This document shows, piece by piece, positions 12,363-25,300 of a stretch of DNA of 64,000 nt; the stretch's first letter is position 1; each line of letters starts with the position of its first letter. Location: NCBI RefSeq assembly GCF_947172395.1, contig NC_069110.1, positions 5,270,001 to 5,334,000 of the forward strand. Reading direction: 5' to 3'. This DNA is from Bicyclus anynana. Taxonomy: Eukaryota > Arthropoda > Insecta > Lepidoptera > Nymphalidae. The translations under genes and the position numbers were made by a program. The notes beneath the pieces were generated by a model. The model made no database searches. It was given only the letters and a program-made list of their open reading frames with translations, and had not been told where the DNA came from.

Positions 12363-13083
12363 ACAAAATGATAAAATAGTATAATTATACTGAATAACCT
12401 ATTACCTTGGTTTGGAATGATTGGTCTTGGAGCCTAAATCGAGCTATTATAGAATAGGACTATTTTGGTTTTAGGTCTCTTTCTCTTTCTATTAAAACTA
12501 TGATTGAGGTGTCATTCAATTCTGAAGAAAGAAGAGTGAAAAAAATGTAGAGCCGCTCGCAAAAATTGCAAAAGCTATAAACAAAAACTATTTAAGATAT
12601 TTTCAATCTTATAAGAAATTAAAAAAAAAAGGAAATTGCCAACAAAAACTAACTTTTAAAAGTCTGGCTAAATAATTAATTATTACAATAAATATTGCGC
12701 TGAAAATGGGGTACCGCCCGGCCGCAAAACACGGATGGCGCTGCTAGGAAGGGTACGACTCAAGATATTTTTAATTTTTCGAGTACTAAATATTAATTTA
12801 AAAAATCTAAAAAAAAATCATTAAATAATTTCAAGATAGCAAAACCAAGTACCGTCGACCAAAGGGACTTTCTTTGATTTTTCAAAGAGTTACCTACTAT
12901 ATATTTCTGTTCTTATAAAAATTAACATGAAAAATTATTATTCATCTATTCCAAAAACCTAGTTCTTCTTGGAGCCTTTTTACATGCATATTTTATAAGA
13001 TCGTGTCTAAACAATTACCAAAAGTTTTAGAAGAAGTTATAAATCGAGTTCGATAGAGCGGGTTGTATGATAGCCCGGCTGTT

Positions 13084-13155
13084 ATTGTTCTTTAGTTTTA
13101 CGCCCACGGGGGCGTACGTAAAACTACACAACAATATCCGAGGTACGGACCTCGG
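13084..13155 (+). repeat. Two adjacent hairpins upstream of trio exon a
   Basis: Hairpin 1: attgtt..tagttttacg (13084-13102) pairs with cgtaaaacta..aacaat (13117-13135), and the loop contains cccacggggg. Hairpin 2: ccgaggt-acgg-acctcgg (13138-13155), a perfect 7-bp stem. They end about 105 nt before the exon. Confidence 0.7.
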
Positions 13156-13261
13156 AGAGAACATTGTTTGACTGATCCCGATTATATTAATAATATCTGA
13201 CTGTGATAAATTTTACTCTTAAAGCTCATAAGCATTACATGATTTTGTTTGTTGTCAACAG

Positions 13262-13331
13262 AAGCTCCCTCGGAGCCCGGATTGAGCACCAGCGCTGCCA
13301 GCCCCGGGAAACATAAGAAGGGAATCATACC
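13262..13331 (+). CDS. trio: trio exon a: linker before GEF2, long-isoform side
   Basis: 70-nt exon. The acceptor is a T-rich tract ending tttgttgtcaacag and the donor is CC|gtaagt. With a split codon at each end it reads APSEPGLSTSAASPGKHKK then GII, and the final CC joins the A of the 28123 exon to make Pro. The other two frames hit stops. Ser/Pro/Ala-rich then basic, like a disordered linker. The exon starts with two bases of a split codon, so an upstream exon must exist, and I could not find it in 1-13261. Support comes from both splice sites, the phase match and the jump in GC over its surroundings. Confidence 0.75.
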
Positions 13332-16300
13332 GTAAGTACCTATATTATAACTAATAGAGAGATTACAGTAGATTTTGTTTTTCATTAGTAAGCCGACAAC
13401 CCTCGGTCTGCCCAAATCGCGTAGAATCTTACCTTATTACGTTTTTCGCTTATAATTTCTGGTTTTCCGTAAGATTAATATTTCATATTGTAAGTGCTTG
13501 TTCACGTTAACTCGCGGGCGCTGCGGCGGGCGCGGTCACTAAACATCAAACACACAACATAATATGCAAGCGTTTACGTACAAAACGCAGGTGCGGTGGA
13601 TGTAGCCGGCAAAATAGCGGCTGGCGCTCGCGGGGCGGTTTCAGGTTGTTTACATATGTTGTTGTTGTAGTTTGTATTAGCGGCGGAGCTCTTGATTAAC
13701 TTGTAACGTCAAATAAGTTTGAGCTTGTCGCTTGAAACTGTAGCACATTTTCTCTGTAATTACTATGTAAAGTATGAAATTCATCATATCAAACTTGTCT
13801 TGACATCTTCCACAAAGTTTCACCAAATCAACTTTTTATCATCTTCCTGTTTATGTATGTATTTTTCTCGTTTTTAAATGAAAGATCTACGTCCATGTTT
13901 TTAACTCCGACAATACAACACTTCAGAATAATACAACACAATCGCACAAACGAACGGCCGCCCGCCGCCGCGTCCGCGCTCTTTTGTTGTACGTGAACGA
14001 GCACTAATTAATGCCTTTACAATGCATAATTTAGGTATCTATACCAGATTTTTGATTCCACTTGAGAATGCCAGCGATCGATCTAAAATTTGATATTTGC
14101 CTAATAAAAATTTGACTTAACTCGAATTCTAACAATTTCCACCATAAATGTTACTAATGACCTTTCGAGTGACAGAGAACCTAAAGTGAAGCCTCGGACT
14201 TGTGACCAATGGATGTAGGGTTAAGAACTCTAGTCTTCTTCGCTCAAGTCATTCTCCTTGCTCAGCCAAACCCACCAGAGACTGAACACCCACTAATAGA
14301 ACTAAGCCATTTTATATGGCCGATCACATTTTCGCCGACTATATTGTCCAATATACAATATGTATTGATACAACCCAACTACCATTCCGAGGTTTTTTCC
14401 AATGGGGAAACCGGGGCTTTCAGTACAGCTTACTTAAAAAAAAGCGGGTTTTATTTTGAAATTCCATTTCCCTCCAACGTCCGGCTTAAACCATTCAAGA
14501 ATCAGTCGTACGCTATCGACAGTCGGGGGTGCAATGTGGGGGATAAATTGACACAAAGCTTTTTGTACGTGCCCGCACATACACAGCGCGGCCCCAGCTC
14601 CGATTGAATAAATTATTATTGGCTGAACAAGAGACACTAACTAGTATGCCGTTCCACAATACCATACTCAGTAAACTAATTGTAAAGGGACCCAGATAAC
14701 TGACCGGGTCTCCATAACATGGTTGTTTTATGTTATTTTCTTGTAACATAAAACCTTTTTCATTTTGTAACCAACCTGCGTTTTAACTGTAACTGAACGT
14801 CCTGTAGTTCAGTTTTAACGTTTTATCTAATTCAAATCATTATGCACCTATGGATTTATTTGTGCGGGAAAGGAAGGATTTCTCTAGTGTGAGTGAACTG
14901 CGAGACGATGCTCGTTATGGACGATGGATATGCCAATTAATATCAGGTGTAACCGCAGACTAGTTAAGTTGCCGTTGCAAATAAAAAAGGAACACTTAAA
15001 ATAAATGTGCTCGTAACTTGCACAGTAGAAACATCATAAAGCTTGCGACGAGAAAAATATTGCGTCTGAGCTGATAATATCCTCGCGTATCTTGATATAC
15101 AATATGACTGTTTGAACAGTATAAGCATTTATTCGTTTTTCGACAAGTAATTTATACAAGATTATATTATGATAAAGCTGCATTTCTTAACATCTTTACA
15201 CTTATTTTTATTCTTTACAAGTTAGCCCTTGACTAAAATTACACCTGATGGTAAGTGATGATGCAACCTAAGATGAAAGCGGGCTACCTTGTAAGGAGTA
15301 GTATGAAAATCCACACCCCTTTCGGTTACTACACGACATCGTACCGGTACGCTAAATCGCTTGGCGGCACGTTTTTGCCGTTAGGGTGGTAACTAGCCAC
15401 GGCCGAAGCCTCCCACCAGCCAGCCCTGGACCAATTAAGAAAACCTCAATTGGCCTAGCCGGGGATCGAACCCGGGACCTCCGTCTTGTAAATCCACCGC
15501 ACATACCACTGCGCTACGGAGGCCGTAACAGTTGTTAGTATACACACATAGCTATGAGTATTTAATAAGGTAGCTGATGAAAATACCTCGTAATACATAC
15601 TTAAAATATAATTCGAATATATCCACTAGTTTTGACATATTTTTTTAATGGTTTGGCTAGTAATTTTTGTGACCGGCCGCCTGCCTGACGTCAACCCTCC
15701 TTGGGAATCCTTAGAGTTGTGGTTTTTTCGAACCGCCTCCCACTAGCGACATTTTCCCGCAGTCGCCTTTTACGACATCCACGGGAAGATATAGAGCGGT
15801 CCTATTCTTACACCGGGACCGCACGGTTATGGTGGATGATAAGTTGAGGAGTAATAGAGACGAATGGAAAAGATTGACATATTTTTCCGATCCCACTTAA
15901 GTGGGAGATGATGATTTCCACCCAGACATTAAATAGCACTTAATAGACGCTCATCACATGAATATTTTCCTTTTATGGAAATCGAACCCACGGCCGTAAA
16001 TGCTCAAAGCAGGCTACCCACTGCGCCACGCGCTTGTCAATGGTTACAAGGAGCACTAAATGTCTTAAATTAATTTATTGCTGTGGAAGGGAGCACTCGT
16101 CACTTTATTGTTTCATCCTGTTATTACAACTATCGCGCAATGCAAGGTATTGAAATATATTAGTACATATATGTATTATGTGTGTACGTTGTATATCTAT
16201 ATTACGTATGTTTTATTAACAAAATAGCAGCTTATTTATTTTATTGGATATGCTAACAATTAAAGCAGAAATCTTTAAATTTAATTAATCAGTACACAAG

Positions 16301-19300
16301 TATTATACTACTAAAGCCATTTTCACAAGCATATACAATACAGTACAAACATACAGCATTCGGCAAGTTAACGCTTGAGTGAAATTATCGATCCCATCAG
16401 AATGATATCGCGCTTACTAATTAAACTCCTGAATTGTTTGCTATGGTCTGATTGGTATACCACCAGAGTAGACCTTATATTTGTAAACATGCTGCTATAT
16501 CAGTACGTATACAGGATCAGACTACGAGGCCAATCCAATTGCAGCGAGGAGTGCGACAGGGAGATGTTATCTCCCCGAAGCTATTTACCGCTGCATTGGA
16601 AGACGTCTTTAAGCTTCTGGATTGGAACGGATTTGGCAACGTCAGTGACGAGTGACTCAACTGCGATTTGCCGACCATGTGGTGGTCATGGCAGAGACTA
16701 GTCTTCGAACAGAGCGTGTTACCAGTGATGACTTACGGATTCGTGACCTGATCGCTAACTGTGGCCCGCATAAAAAGGCTCAAAGTCCCTCAGCGAGCGA
16801 TGAGGCGAGCTATGCTTGGGGTTTCTATGCGTGATCGAGATGAAGAAATGAGGAGATCCGCAGACGAACCAAAGTCACTGACATAGCTCAGCGAGTCGCT
16901 AAGCTAAACTGGCAATGGGCAGGCCACATAGTTCGAAAAGCCGATGGACGTTGGGGTCCCAAGATGCTGGAATGGCGACCCCGCACCGGAAAGCGCAGTA
17001 TTGGTCGACCCCCCACTAGGTGGCCCGAGAACATGAAGCGGGTTGCTGGGAGCCGCTAGATATTCGCGGCTCGAGAATGTTTTGTTTGGAAGTCCATGCA
17101 AGAGGCCAGCAGTGGACGTCCATTCATCATGATTAACAAATCATGATGAATGATGAGTTATTGTTGAGTATATCGCTCAGAAACTGGTTGCATTTTTGTA
17201 TATTGTTATAACATAATTTAGATAATCATTATTAGATTTTGCAGAGCAGAGTCAGATATATATAGAGTACAGTAGAAATGGAATCAAAACAATGTAATAG
17301 ATTGTTTGTACAGACGAAATAGCCAGCGAATCAATGCGGCATTCAAAAAGCACTTAACGGATTAAGATTAATTGTAGATTGAGAGCCCGTCATGACCAGA
17401 CCTTCGTCATTTTATAATAATGGAATGCTCACCAGCCAATGCTCCTACCATATTTAGGTATGAGTATACACACAAATACAAACACACCCACTCACACGCA
17501 ATTACGCAAACATACGTTCATACAGATGTCATGTTGGCTATGAAAGAGTGAGGCCTTCTGGCACAGGCATCATTATATCCAAAAGAAGGTCTTTACAATG
17601 CTATTTAATGACATAAAGCTGGCCAAGTGCGTTTTAGGCAACGCACTTTGTAGGGTTCCCTAGATTGAATTAGCACTTTAATCCCCTAAGTAATGTACAA
17701 AAATAGCAATAACGATACCCTACAACATGGGTTAGACGATAAAAAATTCATTCTCACTTTGCATGTAGGGGAGGTACCCTAAAAATCATATTTTGCAAGA
17801 TTTTATTTTACGAGTTTATTCACATTTTTAATTTACATACAGGCGGACATAGCGAAAGTATAACGGTTCTTTGTGGACTATGGAACCCTAAAAACTTGTA
17901 TTTATAAACAATAATGATTTATAGATTTGTTTGTGCGATACCTAACTGTAGATTTCAAGATTCCAGACACTCAACCGTCCAAGTATAAAATAATTGGAAG
18001 ATCAAACGAACTTACCAAGTGAAGTTCGATCTTGATTATTCCGTCTTCAGCGATGAGATTTAGACTGGTGACTCAATCTCGGAATAATTTCATTTTATTT
18101 TTCTCATAATATGAGAAATCCTGTCTGAAGTTACTTAGCCACGTGGCAAAACTTCGAGGCAAATAACACTTTATTCAAAGTTTTTGTCGAAATTAAATAT
18201 CAAAATTATGTTAAATACTTGGGAGTCTAACACCCAAAATGAAAGTCTGCTACCTATTTACCTACTAATGTAAAATGCAACGTTTAAAAAAATGCAGAAG
18301 ATCTGGCAATCACATCCGTTTAGTCCATTGTTTAAAGCTTGGGATTTCGAGCGTTTTCAAATATGAGGATTAAATTCATATGTATGAAGCAATGATAAAA
18401 ACTGTAATTTTGTAGGTAGGTAACTATTATTAACTGGAAATCATTGTCGAAGTAAATCCTCGACGACGATGCCTGCGTTTGTGTGGCAAGAACACATTTG
18501 TATTCACTATCACGGATAGGAACTAACCAACAATAATTAACACATACCCGTCCAACTAACTGAGAATAAACGTTTGCTTGGAGAACATATTTCTGCATCT
18601 ATTCTAATAAAAAAGTTAATGTTTTGTAGTATGTGTGTAAGAGATAATATCTCTGGTTGTACACAACCGATTTTGAAAATTCTTTTACTAATAATAAACT
18701 ACCTTATTTAAGGGTGTCATAGTCTATATTTTATGCATAATGCAAGTTTATTCACGGGAATAGGAAATATGCGAGTAAAACCGATGGGCGTTTATTTTAA
18801 AACACCAAAGTAAAAACTGATCAACTACTACAACTATACAGAACCCCACGGTCATCACCAATAGACTTAGTGATTAATGACGAAGGTTTAATTGTTTAAC
18901 TTATTAAAAGAACTCATTAAGGTTTAGTGTAAAATATATAAAATATGCTGCCGATGAGTTATAGACACGCGCCGCGAATATATTCTATACATTCAAATAA
19001 TAATGATTCACCATAAATAGTTTTTACAAAAAATTTAGGCGTATTTACACCGTTACCCTTGCGAATCCAGGGCACGTCGCTAGTATTGTACTAAACCAAA
19101 CTTATAAACTTCTCTCCTCAACACTAAGGCCGCTGTATTTATTAATTCATTATTAATTTGGTAGTTTGTGTTTAAATTCAACGTCCAGAAATTTTCGCTT
19201 TTCTGCCTCGCTAAGTAGGTACATACAGTTTAAATATTTAAACATTAATGCTACTAAAAGAAACTATTAGCGTAGCCTGTTACGTACGTTACACACATTT

Positions 19301-22300
19301 ATCGTTATCAAATGAGAGTGATTAGCGTTCATTGTCGGTGTTTGCGTACAAAGTACACGAGGTATATATAGGTACATGTTTTAATGAGACGTAATGGTGA
19401 GTTTAAATGACGTGATTTATTGTAATAGGAACATGGTATCCGCTCTTCAGTGGGTGCGTCATGTAAGTGAACGTTTGGTTGCATTATTATTTTGGCGGCG
19501 GGCCCGAATGCGCGGGCGTACAGTGTACACCGTTCAGGCGCCTGGTTGAGACAGTGAGGAGCGCGCGCGCTGCCCAACTGTGCGCCTCGCGCAAGCGCCG
19601 TGCTGTCTTCGCACTGCTCGTCAGTTCAGTGTTCTGCGTCTCCTTCCCTATCACTTATCTGCCGAAGAGTAGATTACAAACTTATCGTCGTAATCTTACC
19701 GATACCGCTACGATCGTCCCCTCCCGTCCCGTAGACGGACGATTGCAGTTTGTACACTTCGGATTCGTGATAACACCGTCAGTGATGTGACAGTATTTGT
19801 GTGGTAGCTGTTTGTGAATGTGAAGTTAACGCAGTGTTTATGCGAACGTGAATTGTGTTTCCATGTGTGATGTGTCCTACGCTACATTTGTGTAAGGATG
19901 TGGAGCCAAATTATTTTCTCGAAGTGAGTTCGTAGACGGTTTAATATACAACTACACTTATTTATAATATGTATGCAATATAAATAAGTAAGAATTTAAA
20001 TTTAAACATTAAATTATTAAGTACACAATGAAAACGTTGAAGCGTTGAAAAAAATAATTAATTATTGTTATCAGTAAAAAGTCAGATAAAAATTACCTAT
20101 TTTTTATTTTATTTTTTATTCTTTATAACTTAACCCTTGATTACAATCTCACTTGATGGGTAGCGATGATGTAATCTAAGATGGAAGCGGGCTAACTTGT
20201 TAGGAGGACGATGAAAATCCACACTCCTTTCAGTTTCTACACGACATCGTACCGGAACGCTAAATCGCTTTTGCCGATAGGGTGCTAACTAGACACGGCC
20301 GAAGCCTCCCACTTGCCAAAAAGATTTTGTCTTCATAAGTGAGAGTACTCCAAAATATATGTTTTTTTTAAATTTCGAATATGTACAAAAATGTATAGCG
20401 CGCGGTAACAAGTTTCTATAAGTGGGTCAAATTGTATCACTACAACTTTCATACAATCTCAATAAAATGCCTATATATTGGCTCACATGACGGGCGGATA
20501 TGAGTGTTGGAACTGCAAGTATACCTTTGACTTTAAACCCTCCAAATTGTTAATGACAACGTTTAGGGTACCTGCTGGCCTATTCACTAATTCGGTTTTT
20601 ATTAACAACCTATTGAAATAAAGAGCCGTGATAACCCCGTCATTTAGTCGGCTAACCTACAATTGTAAGTAGGCGGGTGCTGTTAGAGCTCCCACGCACT
20701 TATCGAAGAATTATCGAAGTTGGCTGACTAAAAGTATACTAACTTATATAGCGATACATGTTAGCCCGCATATCTTCACCAACTAAATCGTCCAATAAAT
20801 TGGACACCGATCGTATCAAAGCCGCGATTCACTTCCGATCACGCACAATTATTAAAAAGTTGACCAACTAAATTATAAGAGAACACAATTTAGTCGTTCG
20901 TTAGTCGGCCAACTTGCAATAATTGTATGTCTGCGAGAGTTCTTATGCTTTTAAAAAATTACGAACTATAAAAGATTTGGATCAAACTTGGAGACAAAAA
21001 GCAAGTTACGTGTATACTCAGTGATAATTTTATACTATAGATCGGTTACGTCTTTACAAAAATACCGCAAAAAGGGATCCGAATACAAACTGAGCGCACA
21101 CATGCACAATTTTGACTTTAATTGAATTATATATTTACGTATACATAGTTTTTACAATTCCTAAACACAACTCGACGTTGTAGACGATATTTAGGTATTA
21201 TTTGTTTAAATAACGTACGTTGTTGACCACAACTAACATTGAGTTGTGTATAAATTACCTCATTTGAGCGCCTCATTTCTCATGCGCTAGTAACACATCT
21301 AACAGTATTTAATATCATTGTGTATACTAGTAAAAAATGTACTTATGTTGAACAACAAGGTGTGCGTGCAACTGCCCAGCGGCGCCCAGAGTTTCGCCGC
21401 CCCACACTTTTACCGCCTCAGGCCCTCCTCGTATATAACATTCACTATAGGATAGGTCTACAGGTAGTCCGGCTGCTTGTTCTATCAATCATTTAGTACT
21501 CGTATAACGTAGTTTTCGATCCAATGATGGATATGATAGTGCTAAGTGCACTGTTGAAAATGAAAACACTATTACCAGGGTGATATAAAAACCAGACGAT
21601 TGAATAATACACGGTAATTAGTTAACCACTAGCGGATGCCCGCGACTTCGTCCGCGTGAAATATAGTTTTTCCCAAATCCCTCGAGAACCATGGATTTTT
21701 CCGGGATGAAAAGTAACCAATGTGTTTATCCAGAGTAAAATCTATTTCCATACCAAATCCATTTTAACCAAATCGGTTCAGTCGTTGCAACGTTAAAGAG
21801 TAACAAACATCCATACAAGCTTTCGCGTTTATAATATTAGTAGGATTGACATCAAACATCGAATATTATGTAAGCATTTGTATTCCACGTTGACGATAAG
21901 TCAAGGAAATTGATTTTTTTTCTCCAGATTACTGTATAAATTTGCGAAGTTATTAATAAAAGGGAAGCAGAAAAGGATATTAAGCGGCTAATCTCGTAAA
22001 TGCTCTGCCAACGCAAACGATCGATTTTTAGAGGAGCTATCAGCTTTGTTTTTTGCTCCTTCGGACCCCGGTAGGTGCTATCTGTTTTTCGCTTCTCTAC
22101 AAAAGGTAGGAAAAATATTTTTAGCATTCATAAAACCGGCCTAATTGATATAAACGACGGCAACGTATTTAACTCCTTATTTTTGAATATTTATTTATAG
22201 ATATTCTGTTACTTTCTTCAAATATAGATCGTCCTACTTAAAAGCTCTGTTACCTATTCTGTTTATTAATATTGAATAGGGCTAAAGCTGTCTGGTTCGA

Positions 22301-25300
22301 GTGGCGTGCCTAAGGTTTTTAACTAGAGTATGCACTATACTGAAAAATTAGAAAATTTCTTGTCTAACTATGTACTCTGTGGTTAACATAGGTTCGTATT
22401 GAATCTTACGTAGGGTAGGCAGTGCTTTTTTGCACGGCTCGGGAAAATGTAGTAATTTTAAAAATTCACCTTGAGTAAGCAAAAATGTAATTGAAATGTT
22501 AACATTCTCTTTTCTGAAAACGTCAGTCTCCTTTTGCATTTATTCAACGCAAGCTTGCCGCTGTAATTGATGTTTGTAATAGGGGTCTTATGTTTATTTA
22601 TTCAAATTTATTTCCAGTTTATTTTATTATTTTGCAATAATAAATTCACTCATCTCTGACTTAGTAAAGGAAATAAAGTACTTTGTATTTACTTACACTA
22701 AGCACTTAACTACCTCGTTTGCCCAGTGGTTAACTTATGTTTTTTTTAGTGATGCGCCGACTAGTTGCCGACTAGTCGGTAAAGCCGACTAATCGGCAAA
22801 GTCGCCGACTAGTCGGTAAAGCCGATTAGTCGGCAAAAAGTGCCGACTAGAAAAGAATGTCTGAAATTTTTACGATAAGTATTATCGTAAAGATTTCAGA
22901 CATTCTTTTTTTCTTTCATCCGTTTTTTTTAGTAACGACTAAAATCAACATTAGCTTGGCACCGAATTCAAAGTGATATCCTTTTTAATAAAAAAAAAAA
23001 AATCAAAATCGGACTATCTACTCAGCAGTAAGTTACACATGTTCATACATAAATATATATATATATATACACATCGAATTGTCTTCTCTCTGTCATTCGT
23101 CGGTTGATAATGATCTACGGATCCATGGCTATGTGGTTTTTTTTTAAAAATTCTTAGCTCCATATCTTATAAGGAAGGTATAATAATGAAGATACGTACA
23201 AGCAGTGCTATAGGTATAACGTCAAATAACATCGTTGCTCATACTGTTACTAGGTACGAGTATATCACAAAATGCTCCAGTGTATTTGCTGAATCGCAAG
23301 CAAATGGGTCCTTGAAAGTTGATATTGTTGCCCGGCGCCTTCGCTAGTCGTTAAAAAGATAAACCATGCTAATTTTTCTTGCTCTACATTTCTCGTATCT
23401 CTATGTTTATTATAAGACGTGTTGTTTGAATACACATAAATTTGAATATAAATTAATAATATTTGAATTAATACAATGTAAAAATAATACACCGCACATT
23501 TTTTATTCATTAATGGAATGAAGTTATTTAAGTTTATTTTTGGGTTAAATCAATTTATTTTTAGCAGTAGCTCGTTTTACCCACGTAGTTCCCTTTCTCG
23601 TGGGAACACAGCATATGTTTCGGCTTGATAAGGTAGCTTTCTATTTGTAAAAGAATTATTCAGTAGTTTTTGAGTTTATTCATTACATACAAAAACACAA
23701 ATCTTTCCTTTTTATAATATTATTATAGAAAGACTGAGGAAATTACATGATATTTATGTTGCTGTTTTTTGCTCATTACTTACTTTAAAGTATTGAATCA
23801 ATATATTCGAAGCTTACAAATTTCTTATATTTTTTACTTGAATTTAACCTAATTTCCGATATACGGAGAATAACTGCCAATTTGGGGTCTACAATCCAAT
23901 ATGAAACTTATTTGGTTATTCAACGTTTATGAGACTCCTACTTTATAACGAGATCACATAATCATTATTTTACTTGGAATGGTTTCGAACTTTCCCAGCA
24001 ACTAAAATGCATATCTAATATGTGCTATATTTGCATATTTCTCGGTGAATGAATTTCGCCCCAGCGTAAACTCCGGCATGCCAATTAATATTACTACGCT
24101 TCTAATTGAGCCCGAGCAGTATTACTAATGAAGATTGACGCCATGCATGCTATGTTTCAAAGCTTTATTGTTAATAAAACTTCCTTAAAGAAGTCCTTCC
24201 TCTTTTCAATATTTTTCTATTTTGTTTTAATATTGACTAAAGTGTTTAAGGCAGGCTAGTTGAATAATGTTGAATGTTTGAAAATCGTTTGATAATAAAC
24301 ATACTCTTATATGATAAGCTTTTCTTATGAAAAAGCTTATGTTCTATAAGTATTAACATTTATTTTTCTTGGCTGCTTCTCAGCTGCAACTTTACCATCT
24401 AAAATATCTTTTATATCTGTAGATCTTATTTGTTGTCTTATTTAAGAGGGTATATAGATATGCCACATAGGTATTATCTCATATTCCATTAACCAAGCCC
24501 TTTTAACATATCTAATTTTTAACCAGAATTAGATACGCACAAATGAACAAAGTCAGCTGTATATATATATTTTTGTTAGTCTATACTAATGTTATAATTA
24601 TTATAGATGTAAAGTTTGTGGTATTGTCCCTACTATACCACAAACTAATAGTCTAATATCGGGATCTATTGAAATTCCACCATTACCATTACCACCAGAA
24701 ATCCATATTATTTGTGAATTTTATCACACTATTATTATAAAGGCGAAAGTTTGTGTGTGTGTGTAAGTGTGAAAGTGTGGAAGTATGTATGTTCCTATTT
24801 ACAAGTACGCTGCCGCTACTGATGCGATTTAACTGAAATTTGGAATGAAAATAGATTTTACTCTGGATTAACACATAGGCTACTTTTTATCGCGGAAAAA
24901 TCATAGTTCCCGCGGGATATGTAAAAAACTGAATTGCACGCGAACGAAGTCGCGGGCCTCCGCTAGTAGTTTATATTTTATCATCGTGTTCTCACGGAAA
25001 CGGAACCTACGCGGGTGAAACCGCGGGGCTAGTAGTTAATAAATCTATGTGACAAAAAAATTACAAGCGTTAGTAAATCCAATGAAAATAATAAATTAAT
25101 TAAATCATATTATTACCTAATAGGCATCAGAGCAAACAATATAGTATTGTTTATAGACTTTACCTACACCTGTCTGCAACCATAATATCGTCAGTTAGGG
25201 TAGCAGAATGTTTATTCATGCGTTTTATGTCTGGCAACATTAATGATCAAGATGCACTTTGGTGCTTTTAAAAAGTGGAACGAGACCTACTTGTCAGTTG

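Larger units (their letters stand above)
1..13261. other. Upstream DNA, no supportable coding exon
   Basis: Probably trio intron, since the exon at 13262 needs an upstream partner. I found no exon with good splice sites and no SH3 or DH1 motif. It holds an AT microsatellite (26-65), SINE pieces, a foldback element, a degenerate tandem repeat, a MITE and the 110-bp array, listed separately. The remaining stretches (3240-4070, 6190-6700, 6830-7750, 10030-12320 and 12370-13080) are AT-rich with only short chance frames. Confidence 0.6.

Noticed and set aside
16375..16834. Intact reverse-transcriptase gene
   Set aside because: Stops, frame changes and a changed catalytic box (FADH instead of FADD) show a dead RTE copy.
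19467..19790. 107-residue protein from the GC-rich block
   Set aside because: Composition follows CpG-rich DNA, there is no motif, and it overlaps the initiator-like site; better explained as promoter and leader.
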